From assembly GCA_023415235.1 (NCBI GenBank), contig JAEZLP010000069.1, positions 101,816 to 165,815 of the forward strand: a DNA stretch of 64,000 nucleotides, in the 5' to 3' direction. The notes beneath the pieces were generated by a model. The model did not search any database and was not told where the DNA came from. It was given only the letters and a program-made list of their open reading frames with translations. Source of the stretch: Bacillota bacterium. GTDB lineage: Bacteria; Bacillota; Clostridia; Peptostreptococcales; Anaerovoracaceae. Numbering within the stretch: position 1 is the first letter of the stretch; each line of letters opens with the position of its first letter. This document shows positions 16,293 through 25,950 of the stretch, piece after piece. The translations under genes were made by a program, and so were the position numbers.

Positions 16293-17069
16293 TCAGCTTC
16301 CGATAATGTCCTCAACCTTAATATCGGGATTACGATATCGTCTGCGCCCTACTGTCTTTTTACCATACTCTATGGCTTCACATGGGCACCATTGAATACA
16401 GGCAACGCACCGTTCACAATGATGCTGCCACGTCGGACGATTCTTCTCCATTTTTATGTTGTCAGCAAGGCATACCCGGGCGCATTGGCCGCAGCCGATG
16501 CACCGTTCGGTCACCGTAAATTTTTCGTCCCATTCGGAAATGTTCTTGTACAAGGTGCTTTGATTGACGATCCTGCTTATTAGTCTGGCCCTTCTTTTAA
16601 CCGGCAGCAGCTTGCCGCCGACAATCGCCGCAGCGGCCTCCTCCGCCTTTTTCATTGCATCAATTATCAGCTTTTGAACAACGTCGGGTGCGAAAGCGGG
16701 ATAATTCACAATATAGTTCCCCGGCATTTTGGCTCCGGTGCCATAGGACAGATATGCTCCTTTTTCTTTCAGGATATCATCCAGCATGCCTAAAGTATCC
16801 GCTCCGTCGCCGCCGTAGTTGACAAATGCAAAGCAGTAAGTGTTTTCTAGAATTTTCAGCTCCTGAACAAATCGTTTGACCTGTCTCGGCAACCCAATGT
16901 AATAAACGGGAAATACAAAGCCGATCGGATGATCGGGGCCGCCGACCGGTTCTTCCGGCGGGCTGCCGGCCATCGACTGAACTTTGCAGTCTCCAATTCC
17001 CTCAGCAATTTTACGGGCTATCGAAAGCGAATTGCCCGTTGCGGAAAAATAATAAATTGTCGCGCTCAT
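16293..17069 (-). CDS. EFR1 family flavodoxin-ferredoxin
   Basis: 258 residues. The N-terminal flavodoxin-like domain begins IYYFSATGNSLSIARKIAE (FMN phosphate loop). The C-terminal domain has two 4Fe-4S motifs, CIGCGQCARVC and CERCVACIQWCPC. The fusion carries electrons between low-potential donors and acceptors in anaerobes. It is monocistronic and divergent from the PLP decarboxylase. Confidence 0.92.
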   Translation of the reverse strand: MSATIYYFSATGNSLSIARKIAEGIGDCKVQSMAGSPPEEPVGGPDHPIGFVFPVYYIGLPRQVKRFVQELKILENTYCFAFVNYGGDGADTLGMLDDILKEKGAYLSYGTGAKMPGNYIVNYPAFAPDVVQKLIIDAMKKAEEAAAAIVGGKLLPVKRRARLISRIVNQSTLYKNISEWDEKFTVTERCIGCGQCARVCLADNIKMEKNRPTWQHHCERCVACIQWCPCEAIEYGKKTVGRRRYRNPDIKVEDIIGS

Positions 17070-17202
17070 ACTGAAATCCCCTTTCTATATTAGAACTTCA
17101 TCTGAGTTCAGTGGATAATCATCAGCTTCTCTGTAATTTCTTCACACACTAAACAAAATGTACCACAAATTTCCTCCCTGTACATGATATAAATTCGGTC
17201 TG

Positions 17203-18606
17203 TTGATTTTTTGGCTCCAAACAAAAAAGACCCCGCTGTTGCTTGAGCAGACAAAGGAATATGCCTTGGAATATATGCGCACGATTTTATCTCGTTCGGT
17301 TGTTCCGGATGCAGAATCGGTTGAAAAACTGAGCATTTTTCAGGAACCATTGAATGATGGTTATGGCGACATGCATGAGATTATTGAAAGGTTGCATCGA
17401 TACGGATCACCGGCAACAGTAGCGCAGACTGGGGGTAGATATTTCGGGTTCGTCAACGGCGGAATCATACCGGCTTCGCTGGCTGCAAAATGGCTGACCG
17501 ACGTATGGGATCAGAATACCGCGCTGTATGTCATGTCTCCTGTGGTGTCCGTATTGGAAGGAGTATGTGAAAAGTGGCTGGCGGAGCTATTTGGTTTTCC
17601 TTCCGACACTGCCGCCGGCTTTGTTGCCGGCAGTTCCTCCGCTATGCTTTGCGGTCTTGCCGCGGGGAGAAACCGACTTCTGGAACAGGCAGGTTATGAT
17701 GCAGGTGAAAAAGGCCTGTTCGGAGCACCGGAGATTCGAGTTGTCTTAGGGGAAGGCGCGCATTCGTCCGTTTACAAATCCCTGTCTATTCTTGGACTCG
17801 GAAGCGGGCGCGTAACTCGCGTTCCACAGGATGAGCAGGGACGAATCAGGACAGATGCCGTACCAGCACTGGACGACAGGACGCTCCTCATTCTTCAGGC
17901 AGGAAATGTCAATACAGGCTCCTTTGATCATTTTGATGAACTTTGCCTCAAAGCCAGAGACGCGGGAGCCTGGGTTCATATTGACGGGGCCTTTGGATTA
18001 TGGGCTGCCGCCTCCGAGAAACTGAAATGTCTGACAAAGGGCATCGAGCATGCTCATTCCTGGTCGCTGGATGCGCATAAGTCATTGAATGCTCCTTATG
18101 ATTGCGGCATTATTATGTGCTCCGACCGGGCAGCGCTTGCAAATGCCCTTCATATGACCGGATCCTATTTGGTTTTCAGCGAACAACGCGACAACATGCT
18201 ATATACCATAGATATGTCCAGACGGGCCAGAGCTGTTGAGCTATGGGCGTCATTGAAATCACTGGGGAAAAGGGGAGTCGCTGAGCTGATGGAAGACTTG
18301 CACGACAAAGCCGTTTATTTTGCTAAGGAGCTTTCGGGAAACGGTTTTGTGATTCATAATGATGTGGTCTTTAACCAGGTTATCGTATCGCCTCAGGATC
18401 CCTCCATCACGGAGCAAACGCTCCAAAATATTCAAAATTCCGGAGTTTGCTGGTGTGGAGGTTCCAAATGGGAGAACAAGCCTGTTATTCGAATCAGCGT
18501 ATGTTCCTATCGAACAACCTATCAGGATATTGATCTCTCCGTTAAGGCGTTTGTAGAAGCGAAAAAGCTTGCCGAAAGTACAGCCGGGTCCGTCATCCCC
18601 AAATAA
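17203..18606 (+). CDS. Group II PLP-dependent decarboxylase (aromatic-amino-acid/glutamate type)
   Basis: About 467 residues. Family blocks visible: FGFVNGGIIPASLAA, WDQNTALYVMSPV, FVAGSSSAMLCGLAAGR (phosphate site), WVHIDGAFGLWA (Asp-x-Ala to the cofactor) and WSLDAHKSLNAPYDCG with the PLP lysine. Enzymes of this group decarboxylate aromatic amino acids, glutamate or related substrates; this branch is often annotated only generally. No ATG or Shine-Dalgarno fits the N-terminus; the earliest possible codon is TTG 17203, so the true start is uncertain. Its 3' end overlaps the convergent DUF6144 gene by 14 nt. Confidence 0.85.
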   Translation: MIFWLQTKKTPLLLEQTKEYALEYMRTILSRSVVPDAESVEKLSIFQEPLNDGYGDMHEIIERLHRYGSPATVAQTGGRYFGFVNGGIIPASLAAKWLTDVWDQNTALYVMSPVVSVLEGVCEKWLAELFGFPSDTAAGFVAGSSSAMLCGLAAGRNRLLEQAGYDAGEKGLFGAPEIRVVLGEGAHSSVYKSLSILGLGSGRVTRVPQDEQGRIRTDAVPALDDRTLLILQAGNVNTGSFDHFDELCLKARDAGAWVHIDGAFGLWAAASEKLKCLTKGIEHAHSWSLDAHKSLNAPYDCGIIMCSDRAALANALHMTGSYLVFSEQRDNMLYTIDMSRRARAVELWASLKSLGKRGVAELMEDLHDKAVYFAKELSGNGFVIHNDVVFNQVIVSPQDPSITEQTLQNIQNSGVCWCGGSKWENKPVIRISVCSYRTTYQDIDLSVKAFVEAKKLAESTAGSVIPK

Positions 18607-19141
18607 TCCCCTGCGGGATGATCTTCATAAGACATATATCATCACCCATTTTGATGCTCTTCAGCAGTTCCACATCCACCGGACAGCCAAAGGCTTTTTC
18701 AAAAAGGACTTTGCTGTATCCGGCGCTGCACCTGCACCAGGTATCCGTTTCCAATCGGTCCACCTCCGCAAGCATCGGACATGGGCAAAAGAGAAACTGC
18801 AGATATAATTCCCCTTCGGAACAGAATAGTCCCGCTGCCTTTGCTTTCTCCAAATTACCAAACTCCTCCAGATTGGATGAGGAATCTACCAGCTCCTTCA
18901 CCAGCGCCAATTTCTCATCCATTGCATGCCCGCATTGGCAGTTCATTCGGATTCGGTTCACAGCTTCCTTGTCAAACCGGTTTTCCAGCCTTTTCATTGT
19001 TGCTTTAACCCAGGTCGGATTGTCCTCCGCGGATGCCTCTCCGTCTTTTCCGAATACGATTTCTTTCGCTTCCTCGTCGTTTGCCTCCCTTTTCACGGCT
19101 TCATAAATTACTTTCTCCTGGATTTTTCTGATGTCAAACAT
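18593..19141 (-). CDS. DUF6144 family Cys-rich protein
   Basis: 182 residues from ATG 19141, which has GGAGG at good spacing; the frame extends further upstream without a better start. Conserved features are NCQCGHAMDEK near the middle, then LFCPCP, TWCRCSAGY and a C-terminal FGCPVDVELLKSIKMGDDIC. The Cys pairs suggest metal binding or a thiol role, and the ending recalls V4R/ATC-hydrolase-like domains. Function unknown. Confidence 0.75.
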   Translation of the reverse strand: MFDIRKIQEKVIYEAVKREANDEEAKEIVFGKDGEASAEDNPTWVKATMKRLENRFDKEAVNRIRMNCQCGHAMDEKLALVKELVDSSSNLEEFGNLEKAKAAGLFCSEGELYLQFLFCPCPMLAEVDRLETDTWCRCSAGYSKVLFEKAFGCPVDVELLKSIKMGDDICLMKIIPQGIIWG

Positions 19142-19256
19142 TTTGATCCTCCATTCTTTTTTCAAATACAAAAACAGACTCTCTACAGACGAGTTCCGCT
19201 CTGTGACGCCTCCCATTATAGTAAAGAGTCTGTTTGATTGCTTCTGAATTCTTGCT

Positions 19257-20090
19257 CTATTTAACCGGAATACATAGATCCATTACGACGTATCTGTTTT
19301 CTATGTCCATCTTCCGGTAGATATCCAAACCGTACCGTCCACGCATTTCATAGCGGCTCTCCGCCAGCCAGATCTTGAATACCCCCTGCAGATCGGTAAA
19401 AATATCCTGTATCAACCCCTCAAAGCGGTAAACTGCATAATGTCCTCCCGGAATGATAGCCACATTGTCGAGGGAACAATTGCTGTCCACAGTCATGCAG
19501 AGATCAAACAGGCACTGCTCTACCCCGGTGATGGAGGGGTCATCGTAGAATTTTTCTATAAATAGAGTATCCTCTGTTATAAAATCCCGATACTTTATCC
19601 AAAACTGGTTCCAGTACTCCTCGAGTTTATCATAGTTTCCCAGATGTCTTTCAAAGATTACAACGAAATCATCAAGCTCTTTGATTTGAATTTGCCTGTC
19701 ATATTCCTCAAAAGATCGAAAGCTGACACAATTGTCCGGCCGAAAGGGATTTGGAATAGTTTCTGCTTCAGCATCCTGCCGGAACTCCGCTGGAGATCGA
19801 TTCAGTTGTTTCTTGAATGCAGAGCTGAAATTTGACGAGCTATACCCAAAATCCTCTCCGATATCCGTGATCAATTTATCCTTTTCCAGCTTCAATCTTA
19901 CCGCGCTTTGTTCCATTCTAAGGCGCTTGATAAAAGCGTAAGGGCTTTCTCCTGTTTCTAATTTGAAAATCCTGCAAAAATGATATTTTGAAAAATGGCA
20001 GTGCCTTGCAACATCTTCAACGGAAATAGCCTCGTCCAGGTGCTTCATAATATAGTCAACGCTTTTCTTTACCAAATCACTTGTAATCAT
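19257..20090 (-). CDS. AraC family regulator with GyrI-like effector domain
   Basis: 277 residues. The N-terminal 105 residues hold two helix-turn-helix units of the AraC/Rob type (HLDEAISVEDVARHCHFSK; DIGEDFGYSSSNFSSAFK, then QLNRSPAEFR). Residues about 130-277 are a GyrI/SOUL-like ligand-binding domain ending GLDIYRKMDIENRYVVMDLCIPVK. Such regulators sense hydrophobic drugs or metabolites. No obvious target operon is adjacent. Confidence 0.9.
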   Translation of the reverse strand: MITSDLVKKSVDYIMKHLDEAISVEDVARHCHFSKYHFCRIFKLETGESPYAFIKRLRMEQSAVRLKLEKDKLITDIGEDFGYSSSNFSSAFKKQLNRSPAEFRQDAEAETIPNPFRPDNCVSFRSFEEYDRQIQIKELDDFVVIFERHLGNYDKLEEYWNQFWIKYRDFITEDTLFIEKFYDDPSITGVEQCLFDLCMTVDSNCSLDNVAIIPGGHYAVYRFEGLIQDIFTDLQGVFKIWLAESRYEMRGRYGLDIYRKMDIENRYVVMDLCIPVK

Positions 20091-20169
20091 TGCTTCGATA
20101 TCATCCTTGGATTTTTTCTACGATCCTCTTTGCTGCATCCACTAATTTGGAGATCCTGCTTATATCTCA

Positions 20170-20721
20170 TTATGATAGCAAATACATGTCTTCCGCTTGT
20201 AAACGAAGCTTATAAAAATACTGAAGCCATTCCGGCTGATCTTTCACGGTCTCCCTGATTTTCTTCAATGTTCTTTTTCCGACTCTTCTATCCAGGATAG
20301 CAAACAATCGAATCAGCGGATTTTGTGAGTACAGACTATCTTCGATTCCTGATACCAGAAACTCATCCAGTGCGTCAGTAAACTGCCAGACATCAAAAAT
20401 ACCTTCGTCCAGCCTTATCCGATCGATATAGGCTTCGACCTCACTGTTTTCGAGGTCGTTTTCTATCTCTTTTCCGTTCCATACCCTGCGGGGAACATGG
20501 AGCTCACTCTTGTACTTTTTCTCAATTTCCCGGTAGCCTTTATAATAGTTGAAGATATTGCCGGCAATGATTTCTTTTCCGTCTACGAGAATTGCGACTC
20601 TTCCCGATTCATCATGGGAACTCTTATACTTTGTGATAAAATATTTCACTCTTCCCTTCAGAGAATCACAAAGGAGATCCTCCTCAAGCCTCTTTTTTAC
20701 TCCACTCCATGATTGACCCAT
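20170..20721 (-). CDS. SF0329 family conserved hypothetical protein
   Basis: 183 residues beginning MGQSWSGVKKRLEEDLLCDS, followed by LKGRVKYFITKY and RVAILVDGKE; this pattern matches the SF0329 family as I remember it. It is soluble, Lys/Glu-rich, with no catalytic motif that I can name. The Shine-Dalgarno GGGAG lies about 13 nt before ATG, which is long. No operon partner. Confidence 0.65.
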   Translation of the reverse strand: MGQSWSGVKKRLEEDLLCDSLKGRVKYFITKYKSSHDESGRVAILVDGKEIIAGNIFNYYKGYREIEKKYKSELHVPRRVWNGKEIENDLENSEVEAYIDRIRLDEGIFDVWQFTDALDEFLVSGIEDSLYSQNPLIRLFAILDRRVGKRTLKKIRETVKDQPEWLQYFYKLRLQAEDMYLLS

Positions 20722-20873
20722 TGAAATCGGTTACTCCCTTCCATTGTTTGCTCAGGACTGCCGGTCCGCAGAATGCGCCGAAAACCTAGTTTATTATATA
20801 TCAGAAAAACAAATTTCGCCAGTAGCTTCCGGCATATTATTCCTTTTGTGTTATAATTATGATATTTAATAGG

Positions 20874-21132
20874 ATCTGACATTCAATCTGGTTCGGGATA
20901 CCCGTTTCAGCCACGACAAATCCCCATATAATCCCGTATTCCGCGCTCATATCTCCATCCCCAAGGCGAATATCTGAAAAGCAAGAGTTGGTATCTTGAG
21001 TATCCTGTCCGGGACGAGCAGTTGCTGGATGAAAATTTTATCTCTTTTGCCGCTGAGATTTTCATAAAGATGCAGCCCTTCAATGCATTTCTGAACAAGG
21101 CACTGGAAGGGTTTCAAATGTCGGTGCGCTAG
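20874..21132 (+). pseudogene. DUF2461 protein, internally deleted
   Basis: On the plus strand one frame reads VRDTRFSHDKSPYNPVFRAH and stops soon after. A second frame then reads EYLKSKSWYLEYPV and ends FIKMQPFNAFLNKALEGF before TAG 21130. These match the early-middle (RFSKDKSPY type) and the C-terminal end (KPLNDFLN type) of DUF2461 proteins. The centre of the domain and the N-terminus are gone and the halves are out of frame. Non-functional relic. Confidence 0.6.
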
Positions 21133-21177
21133 TATCCGATATTGCGCCTTTCACTACTTTCCTTTCTTCACGGATTA

Positions 21178-21712
21178 CTAAGCTATCCCGTGGTAGATCG
21201 ATGCCATGCCGGCTCCCAGCGCCGCAATCAGCCCAAAGACATAACAGCGATGCAAGGCTTCCCAGCACAGGACCTCCCATGGCGATCCTTGCTTCCATCC
21301 TTGCTGATTTCGGAAGCTCCTTCATCCGTATGAAGGCCCCCACAAAAGGGATAAACATGGGTGTGGAAACGTCCAGGCCTTCCTGTTTTGCCATTAAGGA
21401 ATGCCCCATCTCATGAAAAAAGATCAGCAATACAAAACCGACGGCAAAGGGCAGTCCGTAGACCTGCATATAGAGCAGAACCGTCAGCAGCATGCTGATG
21501 AAGGTGCCTGCGAACTTGCCCAGCTTGGCAAAAATGATGCCCACCTTCAAAAAAGGAAGGGCCAGCATAATTGCCGATTTAAACTTGACCAGCAGCAAAA
21601 CCAGCATGCCGAGGATTCCTATCGCATGCCGTTTCCCTATCTTGCCCGGGTTTTCAGGACCTTTACCATCTCCTTGATGGTCGATGTCGTTTTTTTTGTC
21701 ATCTTCAAACAT
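21178..21712 (-). pseudogene. M50-type site-2 metalloprotease, frameshifted and truncated
   Basis: The frame opens at ATG 21712 (GGGGG upstream) with a charged head, hydrophobic segments, the zinc motif HEMGH (about residue 100) and an FVGAF...MGGPVLGSLASLL stretch. After SLL near 21245 the protein-like reading continues in another frame (YVFGLIAALGAGMASIYHG) and meets TAG at 21180. The original frame runs on to 21080 as nonsense. The C-terminal NxxPxxxxDG zinc-ligand segment expected in M50 enzymes is absent. Intact versions are membrane zinc proteases; this copy should be inactive. Confidence 0.7.
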
Positions 21713-21766
21713 TTCTTCCCCCTGCAGAAAAAGTCTTGAAGCAAGTTCCAGTCTCAGATTAGTCCT

Positions 21767-22642
21767 TTATTTCCAAGTCTTCAGGTCGGTGGTCTTAAAG
21801 GTCCACTCGGGCGTTTTCACGATATCTTCTATATTCGCGGAAAACCAAGGCGAGCTCTTGCTGTCCCCGATTAAAATCTGAATGTCCTGCGCCGGCATGT
21901 AACTTTGAGCCAGCATAAAGATTTTTTCTCCTGTATTTTCATTGACAGCCATATCGACAACGATGACGCAATGTCCCGGGGCTCCGCCCTGAATCAGGAC
22001 ATCACCGATGGAAAGATCAGAAAACGGCTTCTCGATCAATTCCTTCTCCAGAGACAAGGTGGAAGCATAGGCATAAACCATGTCTAGATATTTCTGAAAG
22101 CTCTCATAGGAATGGTTATTACTGCTGTTACCCACCCAAGAAACCTGATTTCCGTCCACAGAGATGCCATAGCCTTCGGCCCATTTTGAAAATTCAGCCC
22201 GAAAACCGCTTACAAAATTAAAATGAATCTCATCAAACCGTTTTTCTCCGTACAGATACTCCGCTCTTAATCTTATCACGGCATCGGCGCACTGCTGCAG
22301 GTCCCTCTCACCCAGGCTGAAATCGGCAACGGCCAAATATACTTCCTTCGTTTTTTCTCTGCCATCGTAATATTTTACCTTTTCGCCATCCGGCTTGAGA
22401 GGCAGATTCTGAAGATAATATGCAAATGACCCTTCTTCCGATTTCTGCCTGACATATCCCTGCGGAAGATCAAACCTGTCTGCTACTGTCCGCCCTTCCG
22501 GATTGATCAGCGATACAGCTGGGCTCCCGGCCGCGTTGTTTTCCTGGGGCTCGGGAACTGAACCGTTATCGCTTCCTTGGCAGCCCGCCGACAGTAAGCA
22601 GAGACTTCCGCACAAAATGATTGCGGTCAGCATTCTTTTCAT
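21767..22642 (-). CDS. DUF4846 lipoprotein
   Basis: 291 residues. A lipoprotein signal peptide is clear: MKRMLTAIILCGSLCLL followed by lipobox SAGC (Cys21). The body matches DUF4846: FAYYLQNLPL, VYLAVADFSLGERDLQQCAD, RLRAEYLYGEKRF and a C-terminal GDVLIQGGAPGHCVIVVDMA, whose Gly-His-Cys recalls papain/NlpC-like folds. It should sit on the outer face of the membrane. Function not established; a cell-wall role is possible. Confidence 0.85.
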   Translation of the reverse strand: MKRMLTAIILCGSLCLLSAGCQGSDNGSVPEPQENNAAGSPAVSLINPEGRTVADRFDLPQGYVRQKSEEGSFAYYLQNLPLKPDGEKVKYYDGREKTKEVYLAVADFSLGERDLQQCADAVIRLRAEYLYGEKRFDEIHFNFVSGFRAEFSKWAEGYGISVDGNQVSWVGNSSNNHSYESFQKYLDMVYAYASTLSLEKELIEKPFSDLSIGDVLIQGGAPGHCVIVVDMAVNENTGEKIFMLAQSYMPAQDIQILIGDSKSSPWFSANIEDIVKTPEWTFKTTDLKTWK

Positions 22643-22696
22643 ACAGCCTCCATATCCACCTTCATCAGTCAGCTCCCCTTTCTGCTGAACGAGTTC

Positions 22697-23776
22697 TCAT
22701 TTGAACAATTTTATCGTTCCTGTGTCATTCAGATGCTTCAGGAGGGATATTGTAATTGGAAATCCGAACAGACCGATCACTCCCAAAAGGTTCACACCGA
22801 CAAACATGCTCATTAACGTGACAACAGGATGAATACCAAGTTGACCCCCCACAATTTTCGGCTCCAAAATGTTTCTGACAACCGTCACAAAGAGGTAAAC
22901 CAAGAGTAGGCCGATACCGGTCTGATAATTCCCCTGGAAAAGGGTCATAATCGCCCATGGAATCAGGATTCCTCCTGTTCCCAGTACAGGCAGAATATCA
23001 AATACAGCAGTGATTATCGCAATCAGTATTGCATTTGATATATTCAATATGGAAAGCCCGATCAATAATTCGATAAATGTAATTGACATGATCAGGATAT
23101 AGGATCGAATTACCACAAAGAGAGTGTTTACCATATACTGCTTGATCGTCTCGATAATCTCATTCCCTCGATTTGAAAACTGTCTTTTGATAAATGATGA
23201 CAGTTTCTCAAAATCAATCGCGATAAAGAATGTCGAAATGATCATCAGCAATGTTTTTATCAGGAAAGTCGGAAAGGAGGCGGCGATCCCGGACAAGGCC
23301 CCCACCAATGCCAATGAAATGTTTGTAATATTTTTTCCGAGTGAACTCAAGAACTGATCAAAGCTATCGTTCAGCACCTCTACAAAAGCCGGATCCAGGC
23401 GATACACTGCTTTTTCGATGGCATTGAATGTGTTTAATAGGAATGGTCCCAACTGAGTCTCATAGATCATCGGCAGCGACGAAATGATTCGGGAAACCGT
23501 TGACACAAGATTGATTCCTGCCAGCGAAACAAGGGCTCCCACGATACTGTAGAAGATCAGAACAAGGAAAAAGGATACGATTTTCCGGGGCAATTTCGTG
23601 GATGACGAAATCGCCTCGGACGGTCTTTTCAACAAATATGCGATAACAAACGCAAACAGAAAGGGGCTCACCAAAGTAAACGCATACTTAAAAAAAGCGT
23701 AGACAATAAAACCTATCAGAAAATAATAAAATGCATTTATGATAAATTGCTTTTTCTTGATGTATGAAGCTTCCAT
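22697..23776 (-). CDS. AI-2E/YtvI family transporter
   Basis: 359 residues from ATG 23776 (GGAGG 5 nt upstream). About eight hydrophobic segments are visible, with the family's long central soluble stretch (about residues 90-140) and a C-terminal block NILEPKIVGGQLGIHPVVTL that is diagnostic of the family. Members export small molecules or exchange ions; the AI-2 name is historical and the substrate is unknown. Monocistronic by spacing. Confidence 0.9.
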   Translation of the reverse strand: MEASYIKKKQFIINAFYYFLIGFIVYAFFKYAFTLVSPFLFAFVIAYLLKRPSEAISSSTKLPRKIVSFFLVLIFYSIVGALVSLAGINLVSTVSRIISSLPMIYETQLGPFLLNTFNAIEKAVYRLDPAFVEVLNDSFDQFLSSLGKNITNISLALVGALSGIAASFPTFLIKTLLMIISTFFIAIDFEKLSSFIKRQFSNRGNEIIETIKQYMVNTLFVVIRSYILIMSITFIELLIGLSILNISNAILIAIITAVFDILPVLGTGGILIPWAIMTLFQGNYQTGIGLLLVYLFVTVVRNILEPKIVGGQLGIHPVVTLMSMFVGVNLLGVIGLFGFPITISLLKHLNDTGTIKLFK

Positions 23777-23867
23777 CTTATCCTCCAACCCCTTTGATTG
23801 AGATTATTCTACCCTACGCAGGAAGCATCGTCAATCACAGAGTTTCCGGATAAGTCCAAGTGATGAA

Positions 23868-24707
23868 TCAATAGGCAATCTTCTTTTGCAGAAAAGTTCC
23901 TCGCTCCAAGTCATCAAAGGCCTTCTGCAATTCTGCTCTTGTATTCATTACGATAGGACCTCCCCAGGCTACAGGCTCCTCTAACTTTGTTGAACTGATA
24001 AACAGTACCTGGGCATTTTTATCGGCGGCCTTGATCTCAACCTGATCTCCTGCCGTAAGTTTGGCAGCAGTCTTTTCTTTTATGGGCTCACCCCCGATGA
24101 AGGCTTCTCCTGAAAGGGTAAAAACCATAACTGAACGATTTCTTTCCGTATTGACAACGATGGAGGAATTGGGATTGAGATGAATATCATAATAATCCAA
24201 CGGCAGATAGCTGCTTAGAAAGCCTTTCCTGCCTTCGTATTCACCGGCAAGCAATCTCAGCTTGCCGCTTCCGAATATGATCTCCTCGATATCCTGATTC
24301 TTGATCCTATGGTAGGAAGGCGCAGTCATTTTATTTTTTGCCGGCAGATTCAGCCATAGCTGTATCCCTAGCATTCGTTCCGATGCGGGCAATTTTTCTT
24401 CATGCAGAATGCCGGAACCTGCCGTCATCCATTGGACTTCTCCGTCGGAGATGGAATCCTCATTTCCCAAGCTGTCACGGTGAATCATCTGGCCGCGATA
24501 AATATAGCTGATCGTTTCAATCCCCCTATGCGGATGCATAGGAAATCCGGCTGTATAATCATCGGGATTTGTACTGTCAAAGGAATCGAGCATCAGTATC
24601 GGATCATATTCCGATACTGTTTCCGGCCCTAAAACTCTGACCAGTTTCACTCCGGCGCCATCCTGTGTCCTGAACCCTCTGACCTGATGTTTTATTTTTC
24701 TCTCCAT
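23868..24707 (-). CDS. Pirin family protein
   Basis: About 279 residues from ATG 24707 (GAGGT 7 nt upstream); an earlier in-frame start would overlap the TetR stop. This is a bicupin with the pirin signature PMHPHRGIETISYI, then GEVQWMTAGSGILHEE with the metal-binding His residues. Pirins act as redox-sensing cofactors or quercetinase-like oxygenases; here the TetR gene lies directly upstream on the same strand and probably controls it. Confidence 0.92.
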   Translation of the reverse strand: MERKIKHQVRGFRTQDGAGVKLVRVLGPETVSEYDPILMLDSFDSTNPDDYTAGFPMHPHRGIETISYIYRGQMIHRDSLGNEDSISDGEVQWMTAGSGILHEEKLPASERMLGIQLWLNLPAKNKMTAPSYHRIKNQDIEEIIFGSGKLRLLAGEYEGRKGFLSSYLPLDYYDIHLNPNSSIVVNTERNRSVMVFTLSGEAFIGGEPIKEKTAAKLTAGDQVEIKAADKNAQVLFISSTKLEEPVAWGGPIVMNTRAELQKAFDDLERGTFLQKKIAY

Positions 24708-24727
24708 AAGTTTGACCTCTTTGATTC

Positions 24728-25327
24728 TCATCCAACCGCTTTGCTGCCGGATATTAATTTTCGCATAATCAGAGTAATGGACCTCACCATTTTAGCCTCT
24801 AAATCATGATCTCCTTCATGAAGCAGCCAGTCATAAACGATGCCTCGTGCAATTACACGCAGAAAATCCGCTATTTCAGCCACGTCCATCCCACTGGCGA
24901 GTTGATTGTTCGCTTTGCCTTTGTTTAGAATTGCTGTTAGCAGCTTGTACATATACCTTTCATTGCTGATAAAGAATATGTCCTGTGTTCTGAACAGGTG
25001 GCCCACCGAGACAGGCCCTCTTTCGATGATGTATAAGGCATAGTGCTTGAAAAACAAGATTACATCATCATAAAAGTCTTCTGCAACCAACTGGGGCTCA
25101 ACGGTCTGCGCATAGTACTCGTCGATCTTGATAAAAAACTCGTAGTATATGTCGCCTTTCGACGAGTAATAGTGGTAAAAGGATCCTACCGACATTCCGG
25201 TTTTTCGGGCAATATCCGCAATTGTCGTATTTTCAAATCCATTTTTGTCAAATAACTCAACCGCCGCTTCATATATTTTTTGCTTTGCCTTCAGTGCCTG
25301 AAGCTCGCGCGAAGTATGTTTCTTCAT
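24728..25327 (-). CDS. TetR/AcrR family transcriptional regulator
   Basis: 199 residues, with GGAGGAG 5 nt before ATG. The N-terminal helix-turn-helix reads FDKNGFENTTIADIARKTGM, then SVGSFYHYYSSKGDIYY. The rest is a variable ligand-binding domain. Gene order TetR-pirin with a 20-nt gap suggests one transcript and local autoregulation. Confidence 0.92.
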   Translation of the reverse strand: MKKHTSRELQALKAKQKIYEAAVELFDKNGFENTTIADIARKTGMSVGSFYHYYSSKGDIYYEFFIKIDEYYAQTVEPQLVAEDFYDDVILFFKHYALYIIERGPVSVGHLFRTQDIFFISNERYMYKLLTAILNKGKANNQLASGMDVAEIADFLRVIARGIVYDWLLHEGDHDLEAKMVRSITLIMRKLISGSKAVG

Positions 25328-25414
25328 CTAGCTCCTCCCGGATATGGTTTCACAAATGCTCTCTAAATCATTGTATGCCCGTTGGCGGAAGGTTTCAACT
25401 AAAACATCTCACAC

Positions 25415-25831
25415 TCATTCCTTGTCCTCAGTAACTGCAATTCCATCTATCTCAAGCAGGTACCCCGGACGCCCTAACCCTGAAACAAATAAGACGGTGA
25501 CCAATGGCGGATTCTCCAATACTCCGGCTACTTCTTGAAATGCTTTGTAGCCAACCACCGGATCGCATCCATTGAGTAGATAGATATTGAGTTTAACCAG
25601 ATCGGCAAAGCTTGCATTCTCAGAAGCTAAAATAGCGGCGATATTGTGAAGCGCTTGCTTTGTCTGCAATTCCAAATCGTCTGCTCCCACCAGCTCACCC
25701 TTTGAGTCGATCGCATTTTGTCCGCCAATATAGATTGTTTTGGCCTTTCCGCTGACGGTTATCGCTTGACTATACGCTTTTGATACGAATAAGCCCTCAG
25801 GATTCTTATGCTCCATTTTAAATTTGCTCAT
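25415..25831 (-). CDS. RidA family protein (Rid/YjgF/UK114)
   Basis: 138 residues from ATG 25831 (AGGAG 8 nt upstream). Rid-family features: YSQAITV near the start, IYIGGQNAID, LELQTKQALHNIAAIL and a C-terminal PGYLLEIDGIAV with the conserved Glu. The Arg that RidA uses to bind imine acids (the VRAV block) is not clearly present, so it may be a non-deaminating Rid subgroup. Upstream of TetR and pirin on the same strand. Confidence 0.85.
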   Translation of the reverse strand: MSKFKMEHKNPEGLFVSKAYSQAITVSGKAKTIYIGGQNAIDSKGELVGADDLELQTKQALHNIAAILASENASFADLVKLNIYLLNGCDPVVGYKAFQEVAGVLENPPLVTVLFVSGLGRPGYLLEIDGIAVTEDKE

Positions 25832-25861
25832 AATTTCCGCTCCTTTCAATCTTTATTTCCT

Positions 25862-25891
25862 GTTATACCACTTATTACCTGTCTCAACCAA
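25862..25891 (-). promoter_or_regulatory. Possible SigA promoter for the RidA gene
   Basis: On the minus strand TTGGTT (25891-25886), 18 nt, TATAAC (25867-25862), about 30 nt before the RidA ATG. Moderate match only. Confidence 0.4.
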
Positions 25892-25950
25892 ATTTTTTCA
25901 CCGACGCCGCTGCCCTATTCTCACATAAAAAACTGACTTTCTTTCAATAT

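Noticed and set aside
20907..21098. Minus-strand 63-codon frame
   Set aside because: Overlaps the better-supported DUF2461 remnant on the other strand and has no similarity I recognise.
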